In this document: positions 60,224 to 64,000 of the stretch, piece after piece
Position numbering within the stretch: the first letter of the stretch is position 1
Layout: each line of letters starts with the position of its first letter
From: Euglena gracilis
Lineage: Eukaryota > Euglenida > Euglenophyceae > Euglenales
Direction of reading: 5' to 3'
Assembly (NCBI GenBank): GCA_039621445.1
Contig: CP154956.1
Coordinates: 34,941,437-35,005,436, forward strand
Length of the DNA stretch: 64,000 nt
Notes under the pieces: generated by a model
Told to the model about the DNA's origin: nothing
Seen by the model: only the letters and a program-made list of their open reading frames with translations
The model's database searches: none
Position numbers and translations under genes: made by a program

Positions 60224-60364
60224 CCCTTAAAGTGGCCACTTGCTTTTGGGCCCAAGGTGCCGAAGCCAAAAAAAATGACCCCCCCCCCCAAAGTGTCCCC
60301 TCCCCCAGATTGGCCGTTTTGGGGTTCCGTGCTGCCTAGAGGGTGGCCACTTTGAGGGGGGGGG
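60224..60364. repeat. C-run element with TTAAAGTGGCCAC word
   Basis: Starts CCCCCCTTAAAGTGGCCAC and ends GTGGCCACTTTGAGGGGGG, inverted copies. This is the right side of the element interrupted by the satellite block. Confidence 0.6.
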
Positions 60365-60387
60365 GGTAAATTAAGCCCCCCGTGCAA

Positions 60388-60657
60388 ATTGCGATTTTCG
60401 GGACCCCCCCACCCCTAACGTCAACCCCCGAGACAGATGAATATTTTGACACCAAAAATACCCCCCCTTTATTTGACCCCCCCCCTTAATTGAGCATTTG
60501 GGTCCGGGGGATTTTTTTTTTCATGTGCCGAAGGCGCCGAAAATTTTTTTGCCCTATTTCTAAAGGAATTTTTGACCCCCCCCTTATTTGACCCCCCCCT
60601 TATTTGAGCATTTGGGGGTCCTTTGGCCCGTGGGTGTGCTCAAATAGGGGGGGGGGG
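60388..60657. repeat. C-run element with TTATTTGA word, plus GATTTTCGGGACC repeat
   Basis: Words CCCCCTTTATTTGACCCCC, CCTTAATTGAGC and CCTTATTTGAGC, closed by inverted GCTCAAATAGGGGGG at about 60638-60652. The first 60 bp repeat the segment at 22556-22625. Confidence 0.55.
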
Positions 60658-60779
60658 GTAGTCCTTTTTGGCCAAAAAAGGCCTCAAAGCAAGTTTTTGT
60701 CTTTTTTAGGGCAGGGTTGGGACTGTGGGACCCCCCCTGTCTTGATATGGTACGGTAAAAAGAGTTATTTTACAACTTG

Positions 60780-61060
60780 GGGGTGTTGGGGACGCGGGGG
60801 GGACGCGGGGGGGAGCACGGGGAGGGGGGGGACGCGGGGGCACCAACATTCTGGGTACCATGACCAAAAAAAAATTCACTTGTTTTTGCAACGTTCTTTT
60901 TCCTTCTCCCCTCTTCTTTGTTTCATCACAGCAAGCATGATAAGACATTGCAGAAAAGCCTCTTCAAAAAAGGCCACCAAGCCACTTGGTGGGGACGGGG
61001 GGGGGACGCGGGGGGGGACGCGGGGGGACGCGGGGGGGACGCGGGGGGGACGCGGGGGCT
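60780..61060. repeat. GGGGGACGCG repeats
   Basis: GACGC plus G-runs at 60789-60841 and 60997-61058. Between them is a pyrimidine-rich tract ending TTTCATCACAG (60933), which could be a 3' splice site for a short frame ASMIRHCRKASSKKATKPLG. Confidence 0.6.
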
Positions 61061-61125
61061 CAACCCCCCTTGGGGACCTCGGGGCCCCCTCCCCCCTGCC
61101 AACATTCCTGACGGTAAGGCTGTTT

Positions 61126-61215
61126 CGATTAATCGGATTAATCGGTTAATCGTTCATGGGGGGATAAATTGTTCAATCGAGGGGGGGGTCAATTAATCGA
61201 AAATAATCGATCTCC
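61126..61215. repeat. CGATTAATCG palindrome cluster
   Basis: Five words related to CGATTAATCGG, first preceded by AAGGCTGTTT. A similar AAGGCTGCTCGATTAATC word opens a second cluster at 63842-63905, closed by CCGATTAATCGGGGGG. Confidence 0.6.
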
Positions 61216-61275
61216 AAAACAAAGCCGACATTTTCGGGCTCAAAGACCGCAGGAAGGACATTTTCCTACATCAGA

Positions 61276-61635
61276 ATGCTAAAATGGATGCATGCAGAAA
61301 CAAATGCAAAAAAAAGGCACAGCTCTGAGTCATCATTTGCGAAACTCTATTTCGGTGAAATGTCACACAACCTTCATAGGAGCGGAGAGGGACATCAAAT
61401 GAGGAATGTTCATGCGAACACACATCAGGGCTTTCACAGACGTGTCATCAAGAGAAACTCGCAATTCACTGTGGAGCAAACTCTGATTCAAAAAACTTCG
61501 TTCCACGGACGCCTCAGATGGAGCCAAGCCAAAAAATCTGAGGCAAACCTTGGCCAAAATCGGCACATGCAATGCTATGCCCTCCCAAAATTGGATGGGC
61601 GCTGGCAGTGGTTTGTCAGTGGTTTGGCGATGATT
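61276..61635 (+). other. Open frame of uncertain status
   Basis: A plus-strand frame from 61276 stays open to 61773, with mixed composition and no domain I recognise. Its second half runs through TTAGGG repeats, so only the first part could be coding. I see no clear splice sites. Confidence 0.15.
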
Positions 61636-61638
61636 GCC

Positions 61639-61663
61639 AGGGTTAGGGTTAGGGTTAGGGTCA
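61639..61663. repeat. Short interstitial TTAGGG repeat
   Basis: About 3.5 units of TTAGGG followed by degenerate copies (TCACGG, TTGGGG, CTAGGG). Too short to be a telomere. Confidence 0.7.
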
Positions 61664-61924
61664 CGGTTGGGGCTAGGGTCATCAAGAGAATCCTGCAGGG
61701 TAAATTCTTAGAAGAAGACATGCCATTATGCCCCCTTGAAAGCAACATTATGAAAATCCTTTACGGTCATTAATCGTTGTCCAAAAATGCCCCCCAAAAT
61801 ACCATTTTTCGAAAATTCGGCGCTTCGCGCCAAACAAATAGGGGAAAATATGCTGAATTGTATGGAAACTGTCCCAAAATGACAGATTTACCGCCCAAAA
61901 ATGGCCCTTTTTTCAAAAATCCGG

Positions 61925-62060
61925 CGCAAAGCGCCGGCAGGGGGGTCTTATTTATGGGGGGGGTCCATTTCATGGATTTTTGCTCGGACCGGCCAGGGGG
62001 GGGTCTTATTTTTGGGGGGTCCATTTTATGGGGGGGTCTTATTTTGGGGGGGGGTTACAA
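61925..62060. repeat. G-run element with TCTTATTT word
   Basis: GGGGGGTCTTATTTATGGGG, GGGGGGTCTTATTTTTGGGG and GGGGGGTCTTATTTTGGGG, with TCCATTTYATG between. The same word in both orientations makes a small foldback at 63586-63669. Preceded by a GGCGC-AAA-GCGCC hairpin. Confidence 0.6.
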
Positions 62061-63585
62061 TGTGTTTCGCCCATTTGTGCAAATTTTTCTCAAAAAGTTG
62101 GAGGGGGCTGGCTAAAGTGTCACGTCAGAGATGACCAATTGAATCCACGACATTCATGAATGTCAACTTGCCATCTTGATGGAGGCGCAGGCAAAAATCC
62201 TGCAAGGGAGTTGGGAAGAGGTCGCCAAGTGACAAAAGCATTATGACTTGATGGCCACGAATCACAACAAGGTGGCTAACACTGCCAAGGTCAGGGAAGC
62301 CAAAACTTGGAAAGGTGGGAGGAAGGAATGCACGGGGAGACTGACAACCCGAAAATGCCTTCTTTCACACCACCCAAAGTTGATGCATTTTCCTTTTGAA
62401 CAACCAAAAAAAGTGCCAACTGTTCTGACATAACTTCATTGACGTTCCCAAATTTGTGTGTATATTTCCTTTGACTCACCAAAGAATGTGGACACCCTCT
62501 TTGTGGACATGAACACAAAATACAGGGTGAGACACCTTTTTCCTCAGTTTCACTCACTAATTTTCAGTTTCACTCACTCATCGAAATCCAAGGTGTATTT
62601 GACGCAGGAGGGGCGGGGGAACACTTTGTAGGGAATCACCCTGACCCCCCCCCCCCCGTTCGCCCCCTTACAGGTTGATGGTTTTGGGAAGATTGCACCT
62701 GAGATCCAAAACCAGCACAAAGATTTTTTATTTTGAGCATGTTTTCTTGGAGAACTGACAATAGCAAGTTACAAAAAAAAAGAACGAAAACATGTTTTTT
62801 TGAATTCTTTGTATACACAGACCCAAAATTGCTTGAAACCGTGTATGGGGGCTCTGGTTTCACGCCCGAACCGGCGTCCAGGACGTCAAAAAAATTATCC
62901 TTGCCCCAACAAGAAACGATACTCATTCGCACCCTCACCCTTCGACTCTGCCATTTGGGGGGTGGAGGTCGTATTGCGAACAAGTACCCAAAAAAAAACA
63001 GTTGGCCCACTTGTGATGGGTGAAGGTCGTGACCTTGCGTGTGTCCATTTGTTTCTTCCAATTTGTTCGGCATGAATGCTAATCCTAGAATGTCCCCCCC
63101 CGCAACCACTGCACACATTCCCCATTTGGTGTCCTCTCACCTGGAAATTCTGATCATGGTGTATCCCAAAGAGCCATGTTCAAAAACAGCATTTCTTTGG
63201 ATTTTCTCTCCACCCAACAACCCAGTTCCATCAGCTCTCTTACTCTCGCCGTGTGACCAAAAAAACAACACCAGTGCTTGAATAGAATTTTTTTTGAAAG
63301 GGAAATCGTTAGGATGTTCTTATCGACTTTTTTAGGGGACAAGATTTTGGGGAGTGTTCCCCCCATCCCCCCCCCCCCCGTGACCCCCCCCCCCGACCCG
63401 AACCACCCCCTTGGCCATTTTTGGGTGTGAATGTACGTTGGGCAGAACAAGGAGACACTAATGCCTTGTAAAACTTCATTTTTTTTAAAAAAAACGTTTT
63501 TTGCCATTCTTTTCTCTCAAAAAAAACACGTTTTTGTTGTTGTTTTTTGGGGGGTCGAAAATTTTCCAGCAAAAATCCATAAAAT
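62061..63585. other. Region with a few possible short exons
   Basis: No gene recognised. Possible plus-strand terminal exon at about 62672-62734: after CCCTTACAG the frame reads VDGFGKIAPEIQNQHKDFLF and a stop. A half copy of the GAACCGGC palindrome lies at 62855-62886. Everything here is weak. Confidence 0.2.
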
Positions 63586-63670
63586 GGACCCCCCCATGAA
63601 TAAGACCCCCCCTCGGGCTTTCCAGCAACCGACCCATGAAATGGACCCGGGGTCTTATTTTTGGGGGGGT
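63586..63670. repeat. Small C-run foldback with AATAAGAC word
   Basis: TGGACCCCCCCATGAATAAG then ACCCCCC at the left; TGGACCCGGGGTCTTATTTT then TGGGGGG at the right. Inverted copies 25-30 nt long. Confidence 0.6.
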
Positions 63671-63810
63671 TTAGGTTGACGACAAAAAAATTCATTTTTT
63701 CCTCGTTTTTTCTTTCTTAACCCCTCTTTCCTTTCTTTACAAACAAATTGCAAAGAAGTTCATTTTTTTTGCCTCTTTGACACCTCTTTGACACCAGGAA
63801 AGATGAAGAT

Positions 63811-63842
63811 GGTGAATCCATTGTTGTGGATTCCCGTCAGCA
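63811..63842 (+). CDS. Possible very short exon
   Basis: After a pyrimidine tract and TTTGACACCAG the plus frame KDEDGESIVVDSRQ is clearly protein-like, ending at a CAG next to the CGATTAATC element. Too short to be sure. Confidence 0.2.
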
Positions 63843-63911
63843 AGGCTGCTCGATTAATCCCATGGACAGATACCGAACGATTATGGCCGATTAATCGGGG
63901 GGGGGGGTCGG

Positions 63912-63990
63912 AACGGTTCGGGCGGGAAATTTCCTGCCCGAACCGGCGTCCTGGACGCCAGTTCGGGCGTGAAACCGGCGTCTAGGAGAC
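63912..63990. repeat. Nested GC-rich palindromes with GAACCGGC core
   Basis: GGTTCGGGCGGGAAATTTCC then TGCCCGAACC, overlapping GCCCGAACCGGCGTCCTGG then ACGCCAGTTCGGGC. Same core as 19876-19924 and 62855-62886. Confidence 0.75.
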
Positions 63991-64000
63991 CCAAAATAAA

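Noticed and set aside
61639-61663. Telomere
   Set aside because: Only about 3.5 units, internal, degenerating on one side.

Overview
This is nuclear DNA of a eukaryote, almost certainly a protist with a large, repeat-rich genome. Only one gene is recognisable with confidence: a DExH-box (DEAH/RHA superfamily 2) RNA helicase on the minus strand, split into at least 16 short exons between about 12.67 kb and 2.24 kb. Helicase motifs I (GPTGCGKSS), II (DEVH), III (SAT), the HSS and AT-NIAESSITIP blocks, and VI (QRQGRTGR), followed by winged-helix/ratchet segments, appear in the correct order.

The most informative observation is how this gene is split. When exon ends are chosen by protein continuity, the introns do not start GT and end AG. 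Six of thirteen begin with three free bases followed by CAG or CAA, and end with CTG or TTG followed by five free bases. The two ends are complementary. From memory, this is the architecture of the nonconventional introns of euglenids (also reported in diplonemids). Other introns of the gene have the same complementary ends with a one-base offset, or are flanked by 4-7 bp direct repeats, as introner-type elements are. A nearby plus-strand gene fragment (14.33-14.72 kb) instead has an ordinary 71-nt GT-AG intron, so both intron types seem to coexist. A euglenozoan is my best guess; a dinoflagellate with introners is the main alternative.

Layout. 1-12.7 kb: helicase gene, with introns full of simple repeats: TG/TGCG at 1.54-3.15 kb, CCCACA at 5.6 kb and TTG at 12.3 kb. 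12.7-25.6 kb: candidate exons of unknown genes on both strands, a large inverted repeat, a terminal-inverted-repeat element, a coiled-coil ORF relic and many small foldback elements. 25.68-60.22 kb: one 34.5-kb block of satellite DNA with no gene. It is built from a 19-bp palindromic satellite (core GATGGCCATC), about 120-bp foldback modules, a conserved double hairpin beside poly-G tracts, and higher-order units of about 1.47, 3.0 and 1.2 kb. It begins and ends at the same point of the same repeat and appears to be inserted in a dispersed element whose empty paralogue lies at 21.77 kb. 60.2-64 kb: more foldback elements and a few possible short exons.

A recurring architecture outside the array is a short A/T-rich word set between C-runs and repeated several times, closed by one inverted copy between G-runs. 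Several elements use this plan with different words. I do not recognise it as a described family. No rRNA, tRNA, CRISPR array or prokaryotic-type operon was seen.
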